Shown here: one piece after another, positions 56,935-64,000 of the stretch
Layout of the letters: each line of letters begins with the position of its first letter
Numbering within the stretch: position 1 is the first letter of the stretch
From: Microbulbifer guangxiensis
Lineage (GTDB): Bacteria; Pseudomonadota; Gammaproteobacteria; Pseudomonadales; Cellvibrionaceae
Length of the DNA: 64,000 nt
Reading direction: 5' to 3'
NCBI RefSeq assembly: GCF_021729075.1
Contig: NZ_JAJSAQ010000004.1
Location: forward strand, 434,001 to 498,000
The notes under the pieces: model-generated
Seen by the model: the letters and a program-made list of their open reading frames with translations, nothing else
What the model was told of the DNA's origin: nothing
Database searches by the model: none
Position numbers and translations under genes: made by a program

Positions 56935-57540
56935 TCATTTTTTTGCCACACGTCGCCAAACCACCAGATGATTGTTGGCGGGCATGGCGATGGTTTCGCT
57001 GCGGATCAGGCCCGCTGCATCGGCCAGGGCATCGAGCCAGTGCAGATCGCGAATGCCACTGGCGGGATCCCGCTGCCGCAACCACTGATCGAACTCCCGA
57101 TTGCTCTCCGCACCGAAATCCGCACCCCGGCGGAAAGGACCGTAGGTGATCAGCTGGCCACCGGGTACCAGTACTCGCGGCAGCGCGGCAAACAGGGCCT
57201 CCACTGCCTGTGCAGACAGAATGTGCAGGGTATTGGCAGTAAAAATAGTGTCGACGGACAGCGACGGCCACTGGCCCTCGACATCCAGCGCCACCGGCGG
57301 CGGCAGGTTATCAGCCGGGTGAGCCTGCTGCCACGCGCGGATGCCCGCCAGCTTTTCTGGCAGGTCGGAGGTCTGCCAGCTCAGCTGCGGGACATGGGGG
57401 GCAAAGTAAATGGCGTGCTGGCCGGTGCCGCTGCCGATTTCGAGGAGCTGGTGGCTGTCCGCCAGCAGTCGGCGCAGTTCGGCCAGGATCGGCTCGCGAT
57501 TGCGCGCACAGGCCGGGGCGTCTGGCAGGGCGGCGGTCAT
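56935..57540 (-). CDS. DUF938 SAM-dependent methyltransferase-like protein
   Basis: A 201-residue Rossmann methyltransferase fold. [16 protein letters not shown] is motif I for AdoMet, followed by TSDLPEKL and the motif IV-like [15 protein letters not shown]938 proteins of bacteria and eukaryotes (METTL26-like) have this pattern; substrates are unknown. It overlaps the yaaA stop by four bases and is read in the same direction, so the two form an operon. Confidence 0.88.
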   Translation of the reverse strand: MTAALPDAPACARNREPILAELRRLLADSHQLLEIGSGTGQHAIYFAPHVPQLSWQTSDLPEKLAGIRAWQQAHPADNLPPPVALDVEGQWPSLSVDTIFTANTLHILSAQAVEALFAALPRVLVPGGQLITYGPFRRGADFGAESNREFDQWLRQRDPASGIRDLHWLDALADAAGLIRSETIAMPANNHLVVWRRVAKK

Positions 57541-58313
57541 TGCGCCTCGTCGCGGGTAAAGACCCAGTCGTTGCCCTTCGACAGGGAGGCATTGTATGCA
57601 TAACCGCCACCGTCAAAGCCCTTCAGCTCTTCGGCTTTTTTTACCCGCTTGTCGATCGCCCAGCGGCTCATCATGCCGCGAGCCTTTTTGGCAAAGAAAC
57701 TGATCATCTTGTATTCGCCGTTCTTCAGGTCCCGGAAATGCGGGGTGATGATCTCGGCCTCCAGCAATTTCGGTTTCACCGCCTTGAAGTATTCATTGGA
57801 GGCCAGGTTGACCAGTTCCCGGCTCTTGAGGCTTTGCAGCTGCTGGTTCAGGGCTTCGGTGAGTGTATCTCCCCAGAACTCATACAGATTCTTGCCACGG
57901 GCATTGGCAAACCTGGTGCCCATTTCCAGGCGATAGGGCTGCATCAGGTCCAGCGGGCGCAGCAATCCATACAGGCCGGACAGCATGCGCAGGTGTTTCT
58001 GCGCATAGGCAAAATCCCGCTTGCCCATGGTTTCGGCCTCCAGGCCGGTGTACACATCCCCCTTGAACGCCAACAGTGCCGGGCGGGCATTCTTGTCGGT
58101 AAACGGGCGTTTCCACTGCTGAAAGCGGTCGTAATTGAGTACCCCGAGCTTGTCGGAGATCTTCATCAGGCTGGAGATATCCTGCGGACTCAGTTCCCGC
58201 AACTCCTTAATGAGTTTGGCCGAATCATCGAGAAAGTCCGGCCGGGTAGTTTCCAGCTTCGGGATCTCGCTCTCGTAATCGAGGGTCTTGGCCGGGGAGA
58301 TGACTATCAGCAT
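57537..58313 (-). CDS. yaaA: Peroxide stress protein YaaA (DUF328)
   Basis: A 258-residue protein beginning [15 protein letters not shown]. In E. coli YaaA limits free iron and DNA damage under H2O2 and is OxyR-controlled; a DNA-binding helix-hairpin-helix fold is known. [21 protein letters not shown] and [10 protein letters not shown] are hallmark segments. Here it is cotranscribed with the DUF938 gene. Another OxyR-type stress gene in the same window as oxyR. Confidence 0.95.
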   Translation of the reverse strand: MLIVISPAKTLDYESEIPKLETTRPDFLDDSAKLIKELRELSPQDISSLMKISDKLGVLNYDRFQQWKRPFTDKNARPALLAFKGDVYTGLEAETMGKRDFAYAQKHLRMLSGLYGLLRPLDLMQPYRLEMGTRFANARGKNLYEFWGDTLTEALNQQLQSLKSRELVNLASNEYFKAVKPKLLEAEIITPHFRDLKNGEYKMISFFAKKARGMMSRWAIDKRVKKAEELKGFDGGGYAYNASLSKGNDWVFTRDEAQ

Positions 58314-58365
58314 GGTCTGTGACTGTCCTTCTGGGATTGTTTCGGGGGAAGCGGCGGAGTGCAGA

Positions 58366-58845
58366 TCATTCCGGCTTGAGAATGTCCTGCCACCAATTCA
58401 GTGGCGTCTGGCCGTCTTTGGGATCGTACACATTGCCGTAATACCAGACACTGTTGGCACCGTCGCAGGCACTGTTGAGGATCTGTTCGATGGTGTCGAA
58501 ACCGCAGCTCACATGGATGCTGTAGACCAGCAACCGGGGGCTCTCCATGTCCAGTTCACCGCCCAGTTTTTCCAGCTGCGGGGTCAACTGGTCGGACAGC
58601 GCAGTGCTGTTGCCGCGGCAGAACACCCGGATCGCCAGGTTACCGGAGCGCTTTACCAGTTCGAACTGCTGGTCGTCCTTGTTGACCTTGATGGTATCGC
58701 CACTGGCGATGCCCTTGATGAACGCCGGAGAGCGCACCAGCTGACAGCTGTCGTCTTCGTTGACCCGCACCTGCAGCCGCTCCACCACCGGCTCGCCATC
58801 CGGATTGGTGCCGGCGAATAATTCAATTACCTGCAGTGCCGTCAT
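58366..58845 (-). CDS. DUF4265-like protein
   Basis: A 159-residue cytoplasmic protein, starting [26 protein letters not shown]. It resembles DUF4265 (a two-domain alpha/beta fold: a KxxxxxFELVxRSGxxxIRV core and a LxxLGGxLD repeat), function unknown. No signal or membrane segment. Ends near the yaaA start, separated by 52 bp; possibly cotranscribed upstream of yaaA. Confidence 0.65.
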   Translation of the reverse strand: MTALQVIELFAGTNPDGEPVVERLQVRVNEDDSCQLVRSPAFIKGIASGDTIKVNKDDQQFELVKRSGNLAIRVFCRGNSTALSDQLTPQLEKLGGELDMESPRLLVYSIHVSCGFDTIEQILNSACDGANSVWYYGNVYDPKDGQTPLNWWQDILKPE

Positions 58846-58911
58846 AACTCCTCTCCCGGGACTGTGTAGAATAGATCGCTGTTAAACCAAGCATTATACA
58901 GGGAGGCAACC

Positions 58912-60183
58912 ATGATTCCGCGCCTGATCACCTGCTGTGGCCTCACAGCGTCCCTTCTGGCCGGCTGCGCCGTCAACCCGGTTACCGGGGAGAGTCAGCT
59001 GTCTCTGATCTCCCAGGGCCAGGAAGTGGCGCTGGGCGAGCAACAGTACCCCATCAACCAGCAGCAACAGGGTGGTGAATATGTCGTGGATCCTGCCCTG
59101 CAGGAGTATGTCAGCCGCGTGGGCCAGAAGCTGGCGAAGGTCTCCGACCAGCCGCAACTGCCCTACGAGTTCGTGGTGCTGAACAACTCGACCCCCAACG
59201 CCTGGGCGCTGCCCGGCGGCAAGATCGCAGTGAACCGCGGCCTGCTCACCATCCTCGAGGACGAATCCGAACTGGCCGCGGTGTTGGGCCATGAAATCGT
59301 ACACGCCGCCGCGCGTCACTCCGCCACCGCCATGTCCCAGCAGCAGGTGCTCGGTGCCGGCCTTGCTGTGCTTGGCGCCACCACCCAGAACACTGCCTAC
59401 GGTGACCTGGTAGCCTTGGGTGGGCAACTGGGCGGTTCCGCCTACATCGCCCGCTATGGCCGCAGCAACGAGCTGGAGGCAGACAGGTACGGCATGAAAT
59501 ACATGGCCGCCGCCGGTTACGATCCCCAGGGCGCAGTGCGCCTGCAGCAGAAATTCGTCAGATTGTCCGAGGGCCGTCAGGCCGGTGCCCTTGAGGCGCT
59601 CTTCGCCAGCCACCCGCCCTCGCAGGCGCGGGTCGATGCGAACATGGAATACGCGAAGAAACTGCCGGCCGGCAACGCCAACCGCGCCGCCTACCAGCGC
59701 GCCATCGCCCAGCTGCAGCGCGATGCGGATGCCTACGGCAATTACGACCAGGCCCTGAAAGCGGCCTCCAACAAGCAGTACGATCAGGCCCTGAGCCTGG
59801 TGCGGCGCGCCCAGCAACAGCAACCCCGCGAGGCCGCCTTCTACCAGTTCGAGGGCGACCTGCTGACACAGAAGGAGCAGTACCAGGCGGCTTACAAGGC
59901 CTACGACAGTGCCGTGCAGAAAAATCCGGGGCTCTTCTCCCACTGGCTGAAGCGCGGGCTCATCGCCGCCAAGCTGAACAACTACACCGACGCCGAGCGC
60001 GACCTGACCCGCTCACTGCGTTACCTGGAAACGCCCCACGCCCACTATTACCTGGGGCAGGTGTATGAGAAGAAGGGGGAGGTGAAAAACGCCTACAGCC
60101 ACTACCAGACTGCGGCCAAGGCCGGCGGTGAGATCGGCTCCGCGGCCCAGGCGCGGATGCAGGCACTGGGCGCCCAGGGCTAG
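58912..60183 (+). CDS. M48-family metalloprotease lipoprotein with TPR region
   Basis: A 423-residue periplasm-facing lipoprotein. The signal MIPRLITCCGLTASLLAGC ends in lipobox LAGC. The M48 protease domain spans about 40-250: HEIVH near residue 126 is the zinc HExxH, and NELEADRYG near 187 supplies the third Glu. Residues about 280-420 hold two or three TPR-like repeats (YDQALSLVRRAQQQQPREAAFYQFEGDLL, YTDAERDLTRSL). It has the domain order of BepA/LoiP-like envelope quality control proteases, though similar to no single one with certainty. Confidence 0.88.
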   Translation: MIPRLITCCGLTASLLAGCAVNPVTGESQLSLISQGQEVALGEQQYPINQQQQGGEYVVDPALQEYVSRVGQKLAKVSDQPQLPYEFVVLNNSTPNAWALPGGKIAVNRGLLTILEDESELAAVLGHEIVHAAARHSATAMSQQQVLGAGLAVLGATTQNTAYGDLVALGGQLGGSAYIARYGRSNELEADRYGMKYMAAAGYDPQGAVRLQQKFVRLSEGRQAGALEALFASHPPSQARVDANMEYAKKLPAGNANRAAYQRAIAQLQRDADAYGNYDQALKAASNKQYDQALSLVRRAQQQQPREAAFYQFEGDLLTQKEQYQAAYKAYDSAVQKNPGLFSHWLKRGLIAAKLNNYTDAERDLTRSLRYLETPHAHYYLGQVYEKKGEVKNAYSHYQTAAKAGGEIGSAAQARMQALGAQG

Positions 60184-60229
60184 CGGCAAAACGCGCTATC
60201 CGCCTACTCAGGAAGGAAGGACAGCTATC

Positions 60230-60249
60230 AGGCCGCCCCGGGGCGGCCT
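60230..60249. repeat. GC-rich palindrome after the M48 gene
   Basis: AGGCCGCCCC and GGGGCGGCCT form a perfect inverted repeat 46 bp past the stop codon. Without a T-tract, it is at best a weak terminator. Confidence 0.4.
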
Positions 60250-60293
60250 CAGAATGATGGCAAAGTCCAGCAGTCAGAATTGAAGACGGAGTG

Positions 60294-60384
60294 CCAGGAT
60301 CCACATTTCGAAACCGTCGGGTACAGGACGTACCCGATGGAGCTACAAGGATGTATTGATGCGCTTTCGAAATGTGGATCCTGG
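60294..60384. repeat. Large palindromic repeat element with inner hairpin
   Basis: A perfect 20-bp inverted repeat (left arm CCAGGATCCACATTTCGAAA at 60294-60313; right arm at 60365-60384) encloses a smaller hairpin, TCGGGTAC-AGGAC-GTACCCGA at 60317-60337. The whole 91-bp unit could fold as a cruciform. It has no coding content and resembles the intergenic palindromic repeat elements found in many marine gammaproteobacteria; whether copies occur elsewhere in this genome cannot be seen here. Confidence 0.7.
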
Positions 60385-60440
60385 TGCTCTGTCGCCACTG
60401 ATCGAGCTCAGGGGTATTGGTGGGGTTAATCCGCACTGAG

Positions 60441-60470
60441 AGGCCGTCCCGAGGGCGGCCTATTTTGTGC
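60441..60470 (+). terminator. Possible terminator between M48 and ABM-like genes
   Basis: AGGCCG/CGGCCT with inner CCC/GGG pairs, then TATTTTGT. It could end the M48 transcript or, less likely, the convergent gene. Confidence 0.45.
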
Positions 60471-60477
60471 TCACAAG

Positions 60478-60786
60478 CTAAGCGGGTTTCACCACCCACT
60501 CAGGCTCCTCGAACTCCCCCAGCGGGGTCACTTCCACGAAGGGCGCCGCGCTGCGGATGATCTCATCAATCCTGGGATCGTGCTCAGCTTCCATCGCATC
60601 ACGCGCTGACTTGCTGTCCCAGCTGGCGATGGCCAGCAGCTTGTCGGGTTCACCGATTTTTCGCCGCAACTCGGTGCCGCGGGCACCGGGATGCTGTTGT
60701 ATCAACTCGGAGGCGCGGACCCAGGCATCCGCGTATTCCTCCACTGTATGACCTTCCTTGATCCTGACTTCGAACAGGTATTTCAC
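60478..60786 (-). CDS. Antibiotic-biosynthesis-monooxygenase-like (dimeric alpha/beta barrel) protein
   Basis: A 102-residue protein starting MKYLFEVRIKEGHTVEEYADAWVRAS. The pattern of an N-terminal strand, helix, the mid LLAIASWDSKSARDAM helix-strand, then a C-terminal strand pair matches the ABM/Dabb ferredoxin-like fold of heme-degrading or quinol monooxygenases. Function unclear. Downstream of phoU on the same strand but separated by a terminator. Confidence 0.6.
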   Translation of the reverse strand: MKYLFEVRIKEGHTVEEYADAWVRASELIQQHPGARGTELRRKIGEPDKLLAIASWDSKSARDAMEAEHDPRIDEIIRSAAPFVEVTPLGEFEEPEWVVKPA

Positions 60787-60807
60787 CGCTCACGCTCCTC
60801 CATGAAA

Positions 60808-60829
60808 AAAGGCCGCAAATGCGGCCTTT
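60808..60829 (-). terminator. Terminator of the pst-phoU operon
   Basis: AAAGGCCGCA and TGCGGCCTTT-type arms form a strong stem; on the minus strand it is followed by a T-run. It lies just after the phoU stop. Confidence 0.85.
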
Positions 60830-60844
60830 GTTTCTGCCCATTTC

Positions 60845-61549
60845 TTAACGGACCTTTTTCAGTTTGTCCTCATGCCCATGTCGAATGTCCGCCCCCTCGA
60901 CCAGATACACCACCTGCTCGCAGATATTCTTGGCATGGTCGCCGATCCGTTCCAGTGAACGCAGGGTCCAGAGCACGTTGATCACACGGGAAATGCTGCG
61001 CGGGTCCTCCATCATGTAGGTCACCATTTCACGCACGGCACTGCGGTAATCCATATCCACCTGCTCGTCTTCCGCCAGCGTGCTCATGGCCGCCTGCACA
61101 TCGAAGCGGGTGTAGGCATCGAGGGCATCGTTGAGCATCTTGCGCACCGCGTTGGCGATATGGCGGATCTCGGTATAGCCCTTCGGTGCTGTGCCCTCGT
61201 CGGTCAGCGCGATGGCCATCTTCGCCACCTTGCTGGCCTCATCGCCGACGCGCTCCAGATCGCGGGCGATACGGATGATGGACATCACCATGCGCAGGTC
61301 AGAGGCAGCTGGCTGGCGCTTGGCAATGATCAGCGTAGCGTGCTCATCGATGGCCATCTCCCGCTTGTCGATCTCTTCCTCGATGCGCAGGACTTTCTCA
61401 GCTAACTCGCTGTCGGCGTTGGCCAGGGACTCCACCGCATCGGCCACCTGGCGGGTAACCAGGCCGCCCATCTCCAGCATCTCGGTCTTGATGCTCTCGA
61501 GGTCCTCGTTGAACTGGCGGGATATGTGTTGATCGAAATGCATTTCCAT
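60845..61549 (-). CDS. phoU: Phosphate transport regulator PhoU
   Basis: Inhibits PhoR signalling when phosphate is abundant, through the Pst transporter. The start MEMHFDQHISRQFNEDLESIKTEML matches PhoU; 12 upstream codons of the frame are dropped. Two PhoU repeats with the metal-binding ExxxD patterns (LERVGDEASKVA, LERIGDHAKNICE) are present. 234 residues, normal. Last gene of the pst operon. Confidence 0.97.
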   Translation of the reverse strand: MEMHFDQHISRQFNEDLESIKTEMLEMGGLVTRQVADAVESLANADSELAEKVLRIEEEIDKREMAIDEHATLIIAKRQPAASDLRMVMSIIRIARDLERVGDEASKVAKMAIALTDEGTAPKGYTEIRHIANAVRKMLNDALDAYTRFDVQAAMSTLAEDEQVDMDYRSAVREMVTYMMEDPRSISRVINVLWTLRSLERIGDHAKNICEQVVYLVEGADIRHGHEDKLKKVR

Positions 61550-61589
61550 AATTCGTTCGCTTCTCTTAGCGCAATAGTAGTCCAACCGA

Positions 61590-62471
61590 TCAGCCGAAAC
61601 GGCCGGTGATGTAGGCCTCGGTGAGCTCGTGCTGCGGGTTGGTGAAGACGGTTTCCGTATCGTTCACCTCGACCAGGTGGCCCAGGTGGAAGTAAGCCGT
61701 GCGCTGGCTGACCCGCGCCGCCTGCTGCATGGAGTGGGTGACGATGGCGATGGTGTAGTTCTTGCGCAGCTCGTCGATCAGCTCCTCGATGCGGGCAGTC
61801 GCAATCGGGTCGAGGGCCGAGCAGGGCTCGTCCATCAGGATCACTTCCGGGCTGACGGCGATTGCGCGGGCGATACACAGGCGCTGTTGCTGGCCGCCCG
61901 AGAGGCCGGTGCCGGGTTTGTCGAGCCGGTCCTTCACCTCGCTCCAAAGGCCGGCGCGGCGCAGGCTGTTCTCGACGATTTCATCCAGCTCCGCACGACG
62001 GCTGGCGATACCGTGGATCTTCGGCCCATAGGCGACGTTCTCGTAGATCGACTTGGGGAACGGGTTCGGCTTCTGGAACACCATGCCCACCCGTGCGCGC
62101 AGCGGCACCACATCCACCTTCGGGCCATAGATGGGTTCATCGTCCAGGGTCAGGTCACCCTCCACGCGACAGCCCTCGATGGTGTCGTTCATGCGGTTCA
62201 GGCAACGCAGGAAAGTGGACTTACCACAACCGGATGGGCCGATCATGGCAACCACTTCGTTGCGGCCGATATCCAGGCTGACGTTGTGAATCGCCTGAGT
62301 CTCGCTGTAGAAGACATTCACGTTGCGCATCTTCAGCTTGGCATTGTCGCAGAAGGGGGCGCCCACGGTTTCGCGAACTTTAATCTGGCTGTCCACAGTC
62401 TCGTTTTCCAGGGTTTGGGGCTTGGCCGGCGCAGTCATGCCGGTGGCTTCCAGAGTCATGGTGTTCATCAC
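61590..62471 (-). CDS. pstB: Phosphate ABC transporter ATP-binding protein PstB
   Basis: ATPase of the high-affinity phosphate importer. Walker [10 protein letters not shown] near residue 78, signature LSGGQQQRL near 190 and Walker [14 protein letters not shown] near 210. [20 protein letters not shown] is PstB-specific. The first roughly 38 residues are a variable extension, so a later start is possible. 293 residues as given. phoU follows after 40 bp. Confidence 0.96.
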   Translation of the reverse strand: MMNTMTLEATGMTAPAKPQTLENETVDSQIKVRETVGAPFCDNAKLKMRNVNVFYSETQAIHNVSLDIGRNEVVAMIGPSGCGKSTFLRCLNRMNDTIEGCRVEGDLTLDDEPIYGPKVDVVPLRARVGMVFQKPNPFPKSIYENVAYGPKIHGIASRRAELDEIVENSLRRAGLWSEVKDRLDKPGTGLSGGQQQRLCIARAIAVSPEVILMDEPCSALDPIATARIEELIDELRKNYTIAIVTHSMQQAARVSQRTAYFHLGHLVEVNDTETVFTNPQHELTEAYITGRFG

Positions 62472-62493
62472 ATCGATCCCAGTCTATCAGCCG

Positions 62494-63780
62494 CTACCAG
62501 CGGCGCTCGAGTTTTTTGCGCAGCAGCACTGCACTGGCATTCATCACGATCAGGAAGCTCAACAGCACCATGATCGCGGCGGAGGTGCGCTCGACAAAGG
62601 CGCGCTCGGGGCTGTCCGCCCACAGGAAAATCTGTACCGGCAGTACCGTGGCCGGGTCGGTGATGCCGCCCGGCACATCGACGATAAAGGCCACCATGCC
62701 GATCATCAGCAGCGGTGCCGTCTCGCCCAGGGCCTGGGCCATGCCGATGATGGCACCGGTGAGCATACCCGGCATCGCCAGCGGCAACACATGGTGCAGA
62801 ACCACCTGCATACGCGAGGCGCCCATACCCATCGCCGCTTCGCGAATAGACGGCGGCACAGACTTCAGGGCCGCACGGCTGGAAATGATGATCGTCGGCA
62901 GCGTCATCAGGGTAAGCACCAGGCCACCAACCAGCGGTGCCGAACGCGGCAGCTCGAAGAAGTTGATGAAAATGGCCAGGCCCAGCAGGCCGAACACGAT
63001 GGACGGTACTGCAGCCAGGTTATTGATGTTCACCTCGATCAGGTCAGTCCAGCGGTTCTTGGGCGCATACTCTTCCAGGTAAATGGCCGCGGCCACACCG
63101 ATGGGGAAGGACAGCGCCAGGGTCACCAGCAGGGTGAGCAGCGAGCCCACCAGTGCCGCGCGGATACCCGCCTGCTCAGGCTCACGGGAATCACCATTGG
63201 TGAAGAACGTGGTATTGAACCGTTTCTCGAGCTGGCCACTTTCTTTCAGGGACTGCACCCAGGACGCCATCTGGTCGGAGGTGCGGCCACGGAATCCCTC
63301 GGCGGAGTCGTCGAGACTCTTCACGAAAGTGTCCACATCGTCGTCCGCCGCAAACCACAGGGTCTCGGTCTTGCCGAGCAATTCCGGGTTGGCCTGCAGC
63401 CGGTCGCGCAGAGTAAAGGGCGCACCGGTGGACACCAGCGTATTGAGCTCCCGTTTTTCACTGCGGCTGCTCACATCCGGGAAGCGCGCACGCAGGGCTT
63501 CGCGCACCACCCCGGTAAAGTTGGCCCAGGTCAGGCTCTCCTCGTTAACCTCTTCGATACCCAGCACCGCCGGGTCGTAGGTGATCTCCAGCTGCACGGC
63601 GGTCTGCACGAAGGCGCCGCTGCCCTTACTGATAATGTCGGTAAAGAGCAGCAGAACCGCGAACACGCCGAAAGCAATACTGGCGATACCGAGGCCGCGA
63701 AACAGCTTTTCCTTGCGATGGCGGCTGCCGAGGCGCTGCTCGATCCGCTCGCGCACCTGTGCTTGTGTCAGATCAGTCAT
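62494..63780 (-). CDS. pstA: Phosphate ABC transporter permease PstA with extended N-terminal periplasmic region
   Basis: Inner membrane permease. It begins with a cytoplasmic stretch and TM1 (LGIASIAFGVFAVLLLFTDII), then about 160 residues of probable periplasmic domain (DUF3333-like) and the six-helix permease core from about residue 205, with the EAA-like loop REAAMGMGASRMQVVLHHVLPLAMPG and EYAPKNRW segment. The 428-residue length is longer than E. coli PstA (about 296) because of the N-terminal insert, a form common in marine gammaproteobacteria. It overlaps pstC's end by eight bases. Confidence 0.95.
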   Translation of the reverse strand: MTDLTQAQVRERIEQRLGSRHRKEKLFRGLGIASIAFGVFAVLLLFTDIISKGSGAFVQTAVQLEITYDPAVLGIEEVNEESLTWANFTGVVREALRARFPDVSSRSEKRELNTLVSTGAPFTLRDRLQANPELLGKTETLWFAADDDVDTFVKSLDDSAEGFRGRTSDQMASWVQSLKESGQLEKRFNTTFFTNGDSREPEQAGIRAALVGSLLTLLVTLALSFPIGVAAAIYLEEYAPKNRWTDLIEVNINNLAAVPSIVFGLLGLAIFINFFELPRSAPLVGGLVLTLMTLPTIIISSRAALKSVPPSIREAAMGMGASRMQVVLHHVLPLAMPGMLTGAIIGMAQALGETAPLLMIGMVAFIVDVPGGITDPATVLPVQIFLWADSPERAFVERTSAAIMVLLSFLIVMNASAVLLRKKLERRW

Positions 63781-64000
63781 ACTGTTCCCGATATTTTTTC
63801 ACGACGTGCAGGGCGATAAAGTTCAGAACCAGGGTGGACAGGAACAGCATCAGGCCCAGGGCGAAGGCTGCCAGGGTCTTCGGGCTGTCAAATTCCTGGT
63901 CACCCACCAGCAGGGTCACAATCTGCACCGTGACCGTGGTGACGGATTCCAGCGGGTTGGCAGTCAGGTTCGCGGCCAGCCCTGCGGCCATCACCACGAT
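63773..64000 (-). CDS. pstC: Phosphate ABC transporter permease PstC, C-terminal part
   Basis: Only the last about 75 residues are inside the window: VTTVTVQIVTLLVGDQEFD, then a final hydrophobic helix TLAAFALGLMLFLSTLVLNFIALHVV and a basic tail. This matches the PstC C-terminus, and its place before pstA confirms it. Its stop overlaps the pstA start region. The rest lies beyond position 64000. Confidence 0.9.
   Translation of the reverse strand: MVVMAAGLAANLTANPLESVTTVTVQIVTLLVGDQEFDSPKTLAAFALGLMLFLSTLVLNFIALHVVKKYREQYD

Noticed and set aside
62323-63819. 498-codon plus-strand frame opposite pstA and pstB
   Set aside because: Shadow of the pst genes with compositionally biased His/Gln/Arg product.

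Overview
The window is GC-rich chromosomal DNA from a gammaproteobacterium. The host gene order resembles Pseudomonas and the marine Cellvibrionales (Microbulbifer-like bacteria): mutM-rpmG-rpmB-radC-coaBC-algC-argB-slmA, then pyrE/crc/rph/yicC, then gmk-rpoZ-spoT-ridA, oxyR-recG, ubiC-ubiA, phoB-phoR, and finally the phosphate operon pstC-pstA-pstB-phoU on the minus strand. A Crc homologue beside pyrE and an AlgC with a membrane-anchored N-terminus fit this placement. I infer the taxon from gene order and protein character only. mutM is cut by the left edge and pstC by the right edge.

Bases 1-11442 are housekeeping genes. yicC, which in Pseudomonas-type genomes is followed by gmk, is here separated from gmk by almost 30 kb. 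The first 18.7 kb of that gap (about 11422-30081) is an integrative element of visibly lower GC. It carries a tyrosine recombinase right after yicC, paired GGTGTACCAA repeats at both ends, and a second, synonymously diverged copy of the last seven codons of yicC at its right end, so integration took place in the 3' end of yicC. Its left half has an AlpA-type regulator, a DUF3987 (primase/helicase-associated) protein, a dense mirror-image array of TGGCTC/GAGCCA hexamers that could be an origin or control region, a small HGGxSTGPK-motif protein, and a minus-strand protein that appears to join a gluzincin-like metalloprotease to a HicA-like domain.

The right half of the element is an apparent antiphage operon. 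A WYL-domain regulator of the BrxR/CapW type is followed by an SNF2 helicase with a C-terminal DUF3883 nuclease-like domain, a DUF1156 DNA methyltransferase and a DUF499 AAA ATPase. This matches the helicase-methyltransferase-ATPase layout catalogued as Hma, as I recall. The middle of the methyltransferase gene is strikingly AT-rich, as if its specificity region had been exchanged. Downstream, a two-helix membrane protein of unknown function lies between two copies of the DUF499 gene tail. Two 19-bp palindromes of identical 8-3-8 design sit in the divergent spacer between the metalloprotease gene and the WYL gene.

Between the element and gmk lie a DUF885 lipoprotein, a CzcCBA-type divalent-metal efflux operon, a zinc alcohol dehydrogenase and a sterol-desaturase-family membrane hydroxylase. 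From 41242 onward the ancestral order resumes: nucleotide and stringent-response genes (gmk, rpoZ, spoT), oxidative-stress control (oxyR, later yaaA), recombination (recG), two tandem secreted paralogues, a dicarboxylate/amino-acid symporter, ubiquinone synthesis (ubiCA), and phosphate sensing and uptake (phoBR with a Pho box, pst-phoU), interspersed with small conserved proteins and an M48 lipoprotein protease. No tRNA, rRNA or CRISPR array was seen.
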